From positions 4,278,001 through 4,342,000 of the forward strand of contig CM041196.1 of assembly GCA_023078555.1 (NCBI GenBank): DNA of 64,000 nt. The letters run 5' to 3'. Source of the stretch: Ulva prolifera. Lineage: Eukaryota; Chlorophyta; Ulvophyceae; Ulvales; Ulvaceae. Shown here piece by piece: positions 47,479-59,490 of the stretch (within the stretch, counting starts at the first letter, position 1; each line of letters begins with the position of its first letter). Made by a program: the position numbers and the translations under genes. The notes below the pieces were generated by a model. It was not told where the DNA came from. It did no database searches and saw only the letters and a list, made by a program, of their open reading frames with translations.

Positions 47479-50400
47479 ATGCTTCTCTTGATCACTGCTT
47501 ACGCCATTTTCTTGTCGATGTTCGTTGCAATTGCGTCGGGCAATGCGTCGGGTACGCCGGAAGCAGTGGCGGTATCAAATCCGTCGCAATTCCTGACCGC
47601 TGTCGGATATGGAGTTCAACACATTGTCATCTCAGAGGATCTGGATATGACATACACGCCAAGGTTCTCAGCGGCGAGCATCACGGATTTCGGCATTAAC
47701 GCCATGGTCGCCATCGTTCCTAACGAGGACAACGAATACACGAAGAGCATCCGGGTACGAAGCACTGCAATGCAGAATCGCTGCTGTCATTTGTGATTCA
47801 AATTGAAGTCGGGCGCATGCTTGTTGACTGCTCATCAGTGGATCTGGCAACGTGTATTCTCTGGCATCCCATGTCGTACAGCGTCACTGTGCGCAGCTGG
47901 CGGGACTCTGCGGCTGCATGGCATATGCTCTGAAGGGCCCTTGCCCGGCAGATGTTGTTGCCTGTTTGTTGGGGCTGACAAACTCCTTTCTGTTAGGGCC
48001 TACTGTCCCCCATACCTCTCCGAGAAGAGTCTTCTATCCTAGGCCTTGCAAAAATGGTCAGCGCGACTTGACAACTGTGCCTGCCAGAGTGCTGCCTGTG
48101 GCTCCCTTGCGCCCTGTGCATGGCCAGTGTGAAGCGGGTGTGCTATTGCCTCAGAACTCTGACACATCCCGCTGGCAGCACAAGTTGCAAATGCCTGCGC
48201 GATCACTCGAGTGTCATGACGCAGGAACTCAACTGCATGCACGGCCAGCAGCGACTTAACTGCGCTTCGTTGCTACACGATGGACACTTTGGCTGTTACA
48301 GAAGGTGATGTGGTGTGATCTTGGAAAATAGGGGTGCATATGCAATTGCAATTGCATGCATCAGCGATACATAGGGCCCAAATGCTTTGGATGTACTGCT
48401 CTGGCATCATGCATGTGCACCGTTTTTAACCTAGATTTTTGTCTGAGGTCTACATGTGTTGCCTGACCTTTCGTAGAAGAGTTCAGACTGTGATGAATGC
48501 GTGTCTTCTGACTTCAAGTTCACGCGAATTCAAATGCCTTCAAACAACCATCACTAATAGTATATGGGTATGATTACACCCAAGTCATTGACTTGGAGAC
48601 GTAGAGTTGGATTTGTGTTGTTACTTTGCTAGCTATGTCAACTGACATCCGGGCCTGGCTTGAACCCTGTGCACGTGATGGAAGCATTGATTGGTATGAC
48701 GAGTGTCCATACATGACGAGTGTGTCCATATATGACGAGTGTCCATATATTATAAGATATCTATGGTACAGCACGGTGACGCGTATGCCTGATCCTTGGC
48801 GCCGACCTCATCTGCCTCATGCATGTCATCCCAGCCGACGACGCTGACGCGGCGTGCGCTGCTGTGTATGTCGCGCCAGTCCTGTGTGGGGTATGTATAC
48901 TATGTTGGCCTGAACATTCCGCACAGTTGCCGCTCCGCGAAGCAGGCTGCGGGCGGTTGGTGATGTTGAAGAGAGGCCACAGGGCTCGCACACGTACACG
49001 CAACCCCCCGCCCACGCGTGCCAATCAGACGTAGCCCCAACTTCATGCACAGAAAAAACCCACCGCCTCCTACGTGGCCGAGGTGCTCAGCACGGTTGAA
49101 CCCGGTGCTGCAGGAGGCTCCAAGCTGACCCCGCGCTCGCCGCGGGCCCCACAGCATGCAGGGGCGCCCCCCAAGCCACCGCCCCCAAACCCTGTCAAGC
49201 GTTTTTGTGCGTGTGTATCAGTTGTCTGCCCCTTCGGGTCAAAGTGCCGCTGCATGCGCGCAACTGCATGAAAAGCGACGCCCGAGTCGGTTTCACATCG
49301 TGCACTGCACTGCATGAGGCTATCCGAGTCGCTGTGCCACCACACTCATCATGTTCGAGGCGCACACTGCAGACTGCACGATGTCCTTTTTGTTCTGCAG
49401 AAGTTGTTGCGCACTGCACACAGCAGATGCATGCACACTTAATGCTTGATGTGCAAATGAGATTGGAACCACAGGTGATCGTCTGCCTTCCGTGACGTGC
49501 AGCGCCCCTGTGTGGAGTTGTGCTCGTTCATGGAACGCTGCAGGTCTATGCTTTGAGCAACCATGCATCTCGCCTGCTGCGACGTGGCAGCAACGGCATC
49601 ACCACTTCTCCGACAAGCACGGTCATGAATTCGCTTGCAGGGTAACTGCACCACCTCCCCATCTGGTCTGACCCTGGCTCCTCCTCGGAAACCAGGCCAG
49701 TGTGTGATCACTCTGCGTGAGGACTTCCTCGAGGCGCCCCTCCAAAATTCCCAAGTGTGGGTCTCCAACTTGTATGTGACGCTGCGTGGCGTCGAAAAGA
49801 ACTACAGCACCCTCATAGCCGCACATGGGGCGGACATGTACTTGACTGACATGACCTTCATCGCCGATGGAGACAAGGCCCGCGCAATCGACGTCAAAGA
49901 GAATCGCCGTGTGTTTGTTTCCCGTGCGTTCCCCTGCGCCCCCACCCAGATCTCTGACTCTACTAGTACTGTGATGCTGCTGGCAGCCAGGTTGTGCTAG
50001 CAAACAGCCCCATGCATCCACGCGCGGCTCTTTGCAGGCTCATACTTCTCTCAGTTCTCACAGGAGAAGGATGCCGTCATGCGCCTCGAGCCTGGCGCTC
50101 GTGCGACTCTCAGTGACGTCACCTTCCGCAGAAACACTGTCGCCAGTAGCAAGCCTGACGTCGTGTCGTCCGGGCCCATCATGGGCCTATACTCCGGCCG
50201 CACCAGCGGCGGTTCCGCGGCGTGGTTCCACAACTGCAGCTTCACCGAGAACTTCTCCGAGGTGACTGCCGAGGTGGCCGTGGAGAACAGCAGCTGCCAC
50301 GTCTACTCCAACACGGAGCTGCCCACCGTCTGGGACCTCGAGCTGCAGCGGGAGGTGAGCGCGTGGCCGCTGGAGACGGCGGGGCCCGCCTCCTCGGAGA

Positions 50401-53400
50401 ACGCCACCGTATTTGCTGGGATCCAGGGCAACAGTCGCTTCCTGCGCCCCACGGACACCAGGTTTGCCCGCATCGTTGCCGACCACATGCAGAGCACCGG
50501 CCTGCCGGCGCCGGACGTCCCGGCCCTGCCGGACGGCACCAAGCTCACCACCAGCGACCCTTACAGCGCGATCAACCTCAACACCACGAGCGACGCCAAC
50601 ACCACGAGCGGCGCCAACACCACGTCATCTGGCGCTGCAGGCGACGGTAGCGACATGAACATCAACGTAGGCCTGATCGTCGGCCTTGCCTGCGGCGTGG
50701 TGCTGCTTGCCATGATGGCGCTGCTTGCGGCCTGGTGGTTCCGATGCCGTATGAAGTCTGACGTGAAGAATGTGCGCCTACGTATACGCTACGTGCCTGA
50801 GCTACGTGCACCTGTACTGAAGCGCTGCCTCTGGAAGGTCCTCTGCCATGCGTATGTATAGATGGACCTGCCACTGTGCGCAATTTCTGTCGAGTTCATG
50901 ACCTGCACCTGTCGCGTTGATTGTCTGAACTGCAAGTTCAAGCAAGGTGCTTGCCAACAAGTGAACAGGCAGCTGTTCGAAACGGTTTTGGATCATAGCG
51001 CTAGGTGGTGGGGCAGATTGATGCAGGTCGCTTCTGGCCATGGTGTACCACATTCAGTGATATCTTTTGCTGCAGCAGCAAACGCAGGACCCCGCTGATT
51101 GGTCCTGTGTTATCGGCATTGCAGCCCCCATTTGTGATGTGAAAGTCGTTGTATCGGAAGTCTGGGATTCGTATCTCATATGAGTAGGGCTGGCCCCAAG
51201 GGGTATATTGGGTTCCTTATACCGGTATAAGGGTATACATTCTTATACCCAGGGTATACAGATATAAGATCAAGGTATAATGAACGTTTTCGATTATAGA
51301 GACGCGATGAAACATCTGATCACAAAAATAATTAGATATTCAGAAAGCCCTTGTTGTTGTGATGTCTGCTGATACTGAAAGTATTCATTTCAGGTTTATA
51401 GGCGCTGTGTAGGCATTGTTGAGTGTTTCAGGTTAGGGTGGAAAAACACTCAATGCCTGACTCACTTTCCAAGATTGACTGCAATTCGCTCAGAAAGTTA
51501 CAGAGCAAGCTATTTATATTGTTGGAATTGCCGTGAACAGTACTTTCCGATGATATCAGTCACAAAATTAACAGCTGATGTGTGTGATGGCCAAGATGGT
51601 TTTCCAGCAGACCCTGTTTTCAGCACCTCTCAGCTCGTTCATAGCCCAAGCACACCCCGTTTGCAACCCATTTGCAGCCCGTTCAGCCGGATCATCTATT
51701 CTTGCTCTACAGCGCTCAGCAACAAGTCGAAGTCTTCCATGCTAGCTTGCTGAGCACGTGAATTGAAGCAATACGTGATCATTTTTCTAGCTCGCTCAAG
51801 GGACAGCGAATTTCTAGAAGCAGTGTACACTCTACCCCACAGTGACCAATTGCGCTCTGTAGATGCAGATGTGGGGTGCATAGCAAGCAGCTGCAATGCC
51901 ACCCTGGTCAACTCTGGCCAGAGACCAGCACCTTTTTTCCTCCACACACTCGCACGTGCATGCAACCGGGGCATCGTTGCTGGCGCATACAAAGCATGCA
52001 AAGAAATCAAATCGTTGCGATACGTATACTCTGATGGAAGAGGGCTCACTTGAAGTTGTGGCTGCTCGCTTGACCTGAGCTGCGCGGCATATGTCCGCAG
52101 TGTGGTCTTTCGTGTGCCACTTGGACGGGTTGCCAAGCTGACAGCCTTGTCCACAGGACTTGCATACCAGTTTGAACGCATCTACATGGACGCATCTACA
52201 TGGACGCTTTCGTCGTCAACGACGTCCAGCCTGTACCAAACCAATCCAGCTCTCGCTTTAGACGTCAGGAATGTCAATTTGTCGCGCGCAGCTGTCCAAG
52301 ACGAGAGAGAAATATTGTTGAATTTGATTGCGGACTGCGGATTGCTTTCATTTTCGTCTGTGCGACCCCATGACTAGCACGAACGTCTATTGTGTTTGAT
52401 GCCATCGAAACAATCGCCTAAGTGCAGATCTACAGACCAAGAGAGTAATGCTGGGTTCCGTAGACCCGTTATACCGCTGTTGCTGCAGAGAATAAAATTC
52501 TGCAAGGGTATATCGTTACTTGAATATACCCCTCCCAGGGGTATACCGACATATCGGGGTTATACCCCTTATTCTGCTGATTTTGAATTTATACCGGTAT
52601 ATATACCGTATACCCATTTACCGGTATAAAGCCTTATACCGGTTTACCCCAGCCCTACATATGAGCAGTAATCGCGATGTCGGTCACAAGGACATGATTC
52701 TGCAGGACCAGGGCGTACGATGTTGACTGCTGCATTATGGCTGTCTACGTGTAACCTGATTCGGAAGGGATGCCGTTGTCTGCACGCGTCAATTGTTTTG
52801 TTACATATACATGCTGTTGGCACCGGCACTCTGTTCCCCACCCACTCAAAGGGTCTCATGGCCCCATCTGTGGTGTAGCAGGCAGATGCAAAGAGCCTTG
52901 CGCGCACCGGCACCGAGGCCGAGAGCGCCGTGCCCGCGATGCACCACCCCAACTGGTCCGTCCCCCCCGGCACAATCTATAACAATCATGGAGCCACAGC
53001 GGGAGGCCACAGTAGTGACGCTAAGTCGACGGCAGCAACTGCGGGCTCGCCATACAGTGCTGAGCCCGCCATCCGGCTCCCAGCAACCACGCACTGGACG
53101 ACCAATGTCGATTTCGCAGCAACGGAGGTTGACCTCAGCAACGGGCCACCGATGGCGTCCGCAGCGACAGGCAGCAAGCTGGACTATTTGCACGCGCAGC
53201 TGTCGAGCATCGGCACCCAGTCCGTGGTGCTTGAGCGCTACACACTGCTCGGCCCCAACGACCGCCGCCAAGGCGGTGCGCCCCCCCTCCATGCTTGTGC
53301 ATACTCTTGCAGTGTCATGGTGGGCTGCAGCTGCACTGTATTGATTTAGTGGGTACAGCCACGCAGCTGATCCCGTCAATGCTGAGGCCATCACTTGGAG

Positions 53401-54459
53401 CCGCTTCTTACAGGCCAGGGCATCGTGGCGTTTGCACGGGGTGTTCACGACGGCCTCGGGTACGCCCTCAAGTTCTTCGTCGACCGGCCCTCCTTCCTCT
53501 CGGAGCGCGCCATGTACCGCAGCGCCACCCTTGGCAACCTCCTGCCGCAGGTCCACGCCGAGTACGACCCCGCAGAGGAGCCGGCCGCGCTGCTAGACCG
53601 CACTGGCCGGCCGCTGCCACCATGCATCGTGATGGAGCGCGGGGAGGCCCTGCCGGACTGGTCCAAGCGCGCCCGGCCGGACGTCTTCAACGCCGTCGCC
53701 GTCATCGCGCACGTCGCGACGCGGCTGCGCGCCATGCATGACGGTGGCTACGTGCATCGCGACATAAAGCCGGAGAACCTGATGCTGCTGCCGCGGGCGA
53801 ATCGGTGGACTGTGATCGACTTTGGCTGCGCGGCACGTGCCGGGGAGGCAGCGCCGCTGTCGTACACGCTGGTGTATGCGCCGCCAGAGGTCGCGGCGGC
53901 GGTGGCAGCGGAGGCGACGACGATTGTGGCGGATCCGGCAATGGACGCGTGGGCTCTGGGGGTGGTGGCGTTTGAGCTGCTGACAGGGCAGACTGCGTTC
54001 AACCTCATCACTGAAGGTCGCGAATCTGTGCGCCTCCGAGGCTGCACCATTGCTCCCTCGACTTGCTACTTCTGTGCTAGAGATGTAACTAAGCATCTGC
54101 AGGACTGCTCACGGAAGTTGACCTTTGTAGGAGCCGCCTGGCCATGCATTCGCATGTTCGGGCGCCAAGAATGTGGCGATCTGACCTGTCACAAGATGTT
54201 TCAATCGTGCTATCAGGAGCTGCAGCCACACACTGAAGGGTGTGTGCAGGTGCTGCGGAAGCTGCTGGGGCAGGAGGACCTGCCGTGGGAGGGGGACCTG
54301 GCGGAGAAGAACCCTGCGGCGCGGCGGCGGCTGGGGCTGTTCCGGGAGCCGGTGCTGGCGCTGCTGCGGCGCGACCCCACGGCCCGTGCCACGCTCGCCG
54401 ACTTCTGCCGCACCACCAACACCGTCTTCTCCTCCCCCACCACCCTCGCGCCCACGTAG
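47479..54459 (+). CDS. receptor-like kinase 2 with beta-helix-like ectodomain (intact, six exons)
   Basis: Predicted single-pass membrane receptor kinase of 836 residues. Exons 47479-47754, 49641-49923, 50038-50771, 52882-53275, 53414-54027, 54250-54459; phases match throughout. Signal peptide: MLLLITAYAIFLSMFVAIAS. The ectodomain (~25-400) opens with PSQFLTAVGYGVQHIVISED, like the start of pectin-lyase-fold proteins, and has repeated short strands with turn Asn (LSDVTFRRN, FHNCSFTEN), as in parallel beta-helices. A Thr/Asn-rich stalk (NTTSDANTTSGANTTS) precedes one membrane helix (~403-428). Kinase: Lys582 in GYALKFF, HRDIKPEN at 677-684, DFG at 698-700, APPE, then DAWALGVVAFELL. The glycine loop is atypical. 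No ligand can be inferred. Intron 3 contains a hAT element; intron 5 is 222 bases with no in-frame stop. The beta-helix call is inference. Confidence 0.82.
48690..48756. repeat. short tandem repeat, ATGACGAGTGTCCAT unit
   Basis: Three imperfect copies of a unit containing GACGAGTGTCCATA in intron 1 of receptor kinase 2. Confidence 0.6.
51185..52657. mobile_element. hAT transposon with 8-bp target duplication (in receptor kinase 2 intron)
   Basis: Termini TAGGGCTGG ... CCAGCCCTA are flanked by identical 8 bp duplications CATATGAG (51177-51184 and 52658-52665), the hallmark of hAT transposition. Length 1473 bp. Sub-terminal regions at both ends are packed with GGTATA/TATACC motifs, which often bind hAT transposase. 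It carries a transposase C-terminus on the minus strand. The insertion is entirely intronic. Confidence 0.88.
51696..52181 (-). pseudogene. hAT transposase C-terminal fragment
   Basis: Reads TSASTERNWSLWGRVYTASR then NSLSLERARKMI: the hAT C-terminal dimerisation domain signature, with the conserved Ser-x-Glu-Arg-x-Trp, Gly and Arg-Asn-x-Leu. The upstream part has no recognisable catalytic region or BED zinc finger. The element is therefore non-autonomous or depends on exons I cannot identify. Confidence 0.8.
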
Positions 54460-56219
54460 CCACCACCTTTCCCCCTGCTGTCCCCTGCCCCACCCCCACA
54501 CAAGAAAGGTTTGACTGATGTTGGCGCAGGTACTGCACACAGTTGTGGCCAAAGCAACGGCTTTGTGCAGCCGTTGTCACGGCCGTGCGGCCCGTGCAGT
54601 GCAGCGCAGTCCAGCTGCGCTTGCTTATTGCAGATTCTGCGGGGGCGGGGGAGCATTTCCGTGAGAAGGAAGCCACAGCAGCACCCATGCTTTGCATGCT
54701 ACGCCTCTGAGCCCGGTGTCCAGTGCACAGTCAGTTAACCGGGCCGGGCACCAGAGTCGCCCCAAATAACATCAAGTTGCGTAAATCCGACTGCCCCAGT
54801 CTGGTGACACCAAGCGTTGAGGCACGCTGGGTCGCTCAGAACCCGACGCACAGCCAGAATGGAACGATTTCATTTTTACAGCTCCACTTTTCATTTGCTG
54901 TTTCGAATGATAATCATGATGATCGAGTTTTCAACATGCCTGCTCCAGCATCCTGGAGTGATGTTCGTGTTGGCACTACGGAAGGCCATCAAAAGATATT
55001 CTGATTGATTACCCAGAATCGGAGAGCAGACTGTGTCCTCCTGCTCACCCGTGTGGCTTGCGTGTGTTGCAAGGATAAATGCGGCGAGGCGGGCAACACC
55101 GCGAAAGAAGCTTTTGACTTGCGTGTGAAGCTTCTGGTAACCATGGCCGCTGCGTCAGCGGTGATGGGGAGTTTTTTCTGCCTACTTTTTCCCGCTGAAC
55201 GTTGCGGCATAGTCAAGCGAAGTAAAGCTCAACAGTGCATACTATAGCTAGCAACACCAGGCCCGCCTTCCTGAGGGCCTCTGCCGCCGCGGGGGCGCCC
55301 TCAGTCACTGCAGAAGCTGTTGCCACTAGCAGCACCGAGTTGTCCTTATGGCGGTCTTACAGCGACCTTACCTCGTCCTCACATGGGGCGTAAGGCCGGT
55401 ATAGGGCCAGGTTAAGGACAACTTTGGGATTTGAGGCATGGTCCTGGTCCTTATGTAAGGACCATCGTAGGCGGCATAAGGATTGGTCAAGCTCCTTGCC
55501 TTATGATAAGGTAATCCTTACATTTCCTGTCCTTACAGATGGGACTGAAAATGGAAACCATGCCAGTGGGATGTTAGGACCATGTCATGACACTGTGAGG
55601 TTTTGTACTCATGGATTCAAGGTGCACTCTCAGACCACCTGGTCGTGTCCATAAGTTAAGGTCAAGGAGAGGACACCCATTACTGGTAACAATAAAGCTG
55701 TTGCGCCCCGGCGCATCCCGGGAAGGCGAGCACAGATGCTCCGTGTACCCCGCGGGTTCAGAAAGGCCATTTCACAAGCAGCCCGCGTCATCGTACGTAG
55801 TGTCTGTTGTGCAGCCTATTCGTCGAATTATTTCGCTGCCGTGTTGCCTAGGTATCACCCGCATACAAAGACACATGACTGCACCATAACTGTCCCCACC
55901 AGAGACTCGCAAGTTCCAAAGCGCGACCTCATAGCCTCCCCATGTTTACACCGAGCCTTGCCATAATCCTTGGCACTAGAGTATCCTTACAGAGCTGTAA
56001 CACGTATCCGCAGACGTGCCAAGTGGGGTCCCAAAGATAAGGACTGCACAGTGTGTCCTTATGCTCCTTGAGCCACAGCCTTGCCGCCTGTATGGCTTGT
56101 GTTATCCACGTGGTCGTCATAAGGATGATTTTGGGCCGTCCACGTGCGAGGAGCGCATGGGGGTCCGATAAGGACATGTCGGTGCTGCTAGTGTGCTGCC
56201 CTGCTGCCCCCCACCTTCT
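54460..56219. other. intergenic; contains an inverted-repeat element
   Basis: No gene recognised. The inverted-repeat element at 55324-56193 occupies half of it. The rest is the 3' flank of receptor kinase 2. Confidence 0.6.
55324..56193. mobile_element. CCTTA-rich inverted-repeat element (870 bp)
   Basis: The left end (CACTAGCAGCACCGA, two variable bases, TGTCCTTAT) is the inverse of the right end. CCTTA/TAAGG motifs recur more than ten times between the ends, mostly as TCCTTA or TAAGGA. No ORF of a transposase type. No clear target duplication. Probably a MITE-like non-autonomous transposon with sub-terminal binding motifs. Confidence 0.6.
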
Positions 56220-56244
56220 CATTCATGATGCTGGGCTAGGCAGT

Positions 56245-59200
56245 GCGGCCAGTGCATATATATACAAGCGACGAGCCCCCCTTCGGGGGGCTCTTGCGCT
56301 TTGATACTCGAAGCTGCAGCATGAAGCTCGATGCTGGCGGAGCGCTGCAGCCAGCGTGGCCAGAGGTGCATCGCAGCTGCGGCGCTCTGCTGCTCGATGC
56401 AGGGTGCTCGACGCTCGATGCAAGCGATTTCTGTCGCAGTAAATATAATGCATAAGTTGTGTTCAGAATATGTGATATTTCAGCAGGGCTCGAAAAGGCC
56501 GCGTCCGTGGCGGAGCGCCGCTGAAAAGCTCGATAGCCAGTAGACGTGGCCCGAAGGGGGGCCCGAAGGGGGGCCTGTCGGTCCTCGACGCTTGAAAAAC
56601 GTGATGCTTGAAGCCGACGCAAGCGATGCCTGACACGCTGAGGACGATGCAAACGCTACACATAAGTGCTGTGACGCCTCGGCTGGCTCCGAAGCGGTCG
56701 CATCCGTGGCGGAGCGCTGCAGCCAGCGAGGTGCAGCGCTCTGCCGCGCGATGCGTCATGCTCGAAGCTCGATGCAATTCGTTTCTGATACATTAGATAT
56801 GAAGTATATAATTTAATTAAAATATGCGATGCCTCGATCGGGCCAGAATCGGCCGCGTCCGTGGCGGAGCGCCGCTGAAAGCCGCGTGGCCAGAGGTGCA
56901 GCGCAACTTCGGCGCCCTTCAGCGCCGCAGACGCACGACGCGAACGCGAAGCGACCGGCGTCGCGGTGTTTCCGGATGCAGATGCACAGATGCGAAGCCG
57001 ACGCCGAGGCCCCGACGCGGAGGCGAGGCCGGAACGGAGCAGCCGCCGGACAACGGATACATAGATACATACATACACAAGCGACGAGCCCCCCTTCGGG
57101 GGGCTCTTGCGCTTTGATACTCGAAGCTGAAGCATGAAGCTCGATGCTGGTGGAGCGCTGAAACCAGCGTGGCCAGAGGTGCATCGCAGTTGCGGCGCCC
57201 TGCTGCTCGATGCACGGTGCTCGACGCTCATTGCAATCGATTTCTGTCGCATTATAATGCAAAGATCATGATCAGAATATGTGATGTTCCAGCAGGGCTC
57301 GAAGCGGCCGCGTCCGTGGCGGAGCGCCGCTGAAAAGCTCGACAGCCAGTACACGTGGCCCGAAGGGGGGCCCGACGGGGGGCCTGTCGGTCCTCGACGC
57401 CAGAGAAAACCGATGCTCGAAGCCGACGCAATTGATGACTGACACGCTGAAAACATTGCAAACGCTACAGATAAATGCTGTGACGCCTCGGCTGGCTCCG
57501 AAGCGGCCGCGTCCGTGGCGGAGCGCTGCAGCCAGCGTGGCCAGAGGTGCAGCGCTCTGCTGCGCGATGCGTCATGCTCGAAGCTCGATGCGATTCGTTT
57601 CTGATACAATAGATATGAAGTATATAATTTAATTAGAATATGCGATGGTTCGGCTGCGCCAGAAGCGGCCGCATCCGTGGCGGAGCGCCGCTGAAAGCCG
57701 CGTGGCCAGAGGTGCAGCGCAACTTCGGCGCCCTACAGCGCCGCAGACGCACGACGCGAACGCGAAGCGACCTGCGTCGCGGTGTTTCCGGAAGCAGACG
57801 CACCGACGCGAAGCCGACGCCGAGGCCCCGACGCGGAGGCGAGGCCGGAACGGAGCAGCCGCCGGACAACGGATACATAGATACATACATACACAAGCGA
57901 CGAGCCCCCCTTCGGGGGGCTCTTACGCTTTGATACTCGAAGCTGAAGCATGAAGCTCGATGCCGGCGGGGCGCTGCAGCCAGCGTGGCCAGAGGTGCAT
58001 CGCAGCTGCGGCGCCCTGCTGCTCGATGCACGGTGCTCGACGCTCGATGCGATCGATTTCTGTCGCAGTAAATATAATGCAAAGGTTGTGTTCATAACAT
58101 GTGATATTTCAGTAGGGCTCGAAGCGGCCGCGTCCGTGGCGGAGCGCCGCTGAAAAGCTCGACAGCCAGTACACGTGGCCCGAAGGGGGGCCTGAAGGGG
58201 GGCCTGTCGGTCCTCGACGCCAGAGAAGAGCGATGCTCGAAGCCGATGCAAGTGATGCCTGACACGCTGAAAACAATGCAAATGCTACACATAAATGCTG
58301 TGACGCCTCGGCTGGCTCCGAAGCGGCCGCGTCCGTGGCGGAGCGCTGCAGCCAGCGTGGCCAGAGGTGCAGCGCCCTGCCGCGCGATGCGTCATGCTCG
58401 AAGCTCGATGCGAATCGTTTCTGATACATCAGATATGAAGTACATAATTTAATTAGAATATGCGATGCCTCGGCTGCGCCAGAAGCGGCCGCGTCCGTGG
58501 CGGAGCGCCGCTGAAAGGCGCGTGGCCAGAGGTGCAGCGCAACTTCGGCGCTCGATACCGCTGCAGACGCACGACGCGAACGCGAGGCGACCGGCGTCGC
58601 GGTGTTTCTGGAAGCAGATGCACCGATGCGAAGCCGACGCCGAGGCCCCGACGCGGAGGCGAGGCCGGAATGGAGCAGCCGCCGGACAACGGATACATAG
58701 ATAGATAGATACACAAGCGACGAGCCCCCCTTCGGGGGGCTCTTGCGCTTTGATACTCGAAGCTGAAGCATGAAGCTCGATGCTGGCGAAGCGCTGCAGC
58801 CAGCGTGGCCAGAGGTGCATCGCAGCTGCGGCGCCCTGCTGCTCGATGCACGGTGCTCGACGCTCAATGCAAGCGATTTCTGTTGCAGTAAATATAATGC
58901 ATAAGTTGTGTTCAGAATGTGTGATATCTCAGCAGGGCTCGAAGCGGCCGCGTCCGTGGCGGAGCGCTGCAGCCAGCGTGGCCAGAGGTGCAGCGCTCCG
59001 CCGCGCGATGCGTCATGCTCGAAGCTCGATGCGAATCGTTTCTGATACATCAGATATGAAGTACATAATTTAATTAGAATATGCGATGCCTCGGCTGCGC
59101 CAGAAGCGGCCGCGTCCGTGGCGGAGCGCCGCTGAAAGGCGCGTGGCCAGAGGTGCAGCGCAACTTCGGCGCTCGATACCGCTGCAGACGCACGACGCGA

Positions 59201-59490
59201 ACGCGAGGCGACCGGCGTCGCGGTGTTTCTGGAAGCAGATGCACCGATGCGAAGCCGACGCCGAGGCCCCGACGCGGAGGCGAGGCCGGAATGGAGCAGC
59301 CGCCGGACAACGGATACATAGATAGATAGATACATACAGTGATGCTGAATATAATACTTATGATATACATACAGTGATGCTGAATATAATACTTATGATA
59401 CACAAGCGACGAGCCCCCCTTCGGGGGGCTCTTGCGCTTTGATGCTCGAAGCTGAAGCATGAAGCTCGATACTGCCGGAGCGCTGCAGCC
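56245..59490. repeat. ~815 bp tandem satellite, left block
   Basis: A perfect hairpin marker recurs at 56273, 57086, 57902, 58722 and 59411, giving periods of 813, 816, 820 and 689 bases. Each monomer contains sub-repeats: the phrase GGCCGCGTCCGTGGCGGAGC occurs about three times per monomer, separated by ~195, ~160 and ~455 bases, so the 815 bp unit is itself a higher-order repeat. The 689-base copy lacks one ~200 bp sub-unit and gained a minisatellite. Long ORFs through it follow from the repetition and are not called as genes. Confidence 0.92.
59335..59399. repeat. 29-bp minisatellite, two copies
   Basis: The unit starts ACAGTGATGCTGAATATAAT and ends ACTTATGAT. The same unit occurs four times at 61383-61498, at the same position relative to the satellite monomer. 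Confidence 0.85.

Noticed and set aside
56273..56300. Bacterial-type terminator in the satellite
   Set aside because: The hairpin is part of every left-block tandem monomer and lacks a proper T run.
58109..59335. 408-codon minus-strand ORF and several 100-300 codon ORFs in the satellite
   Set aside because: They repeat with the ~815 bp monomer, encode low-complexity Arg/Ser/Ala sequence in several frames at once, and have no domain. They are a by-product of a GC-rich repeat with few stops.
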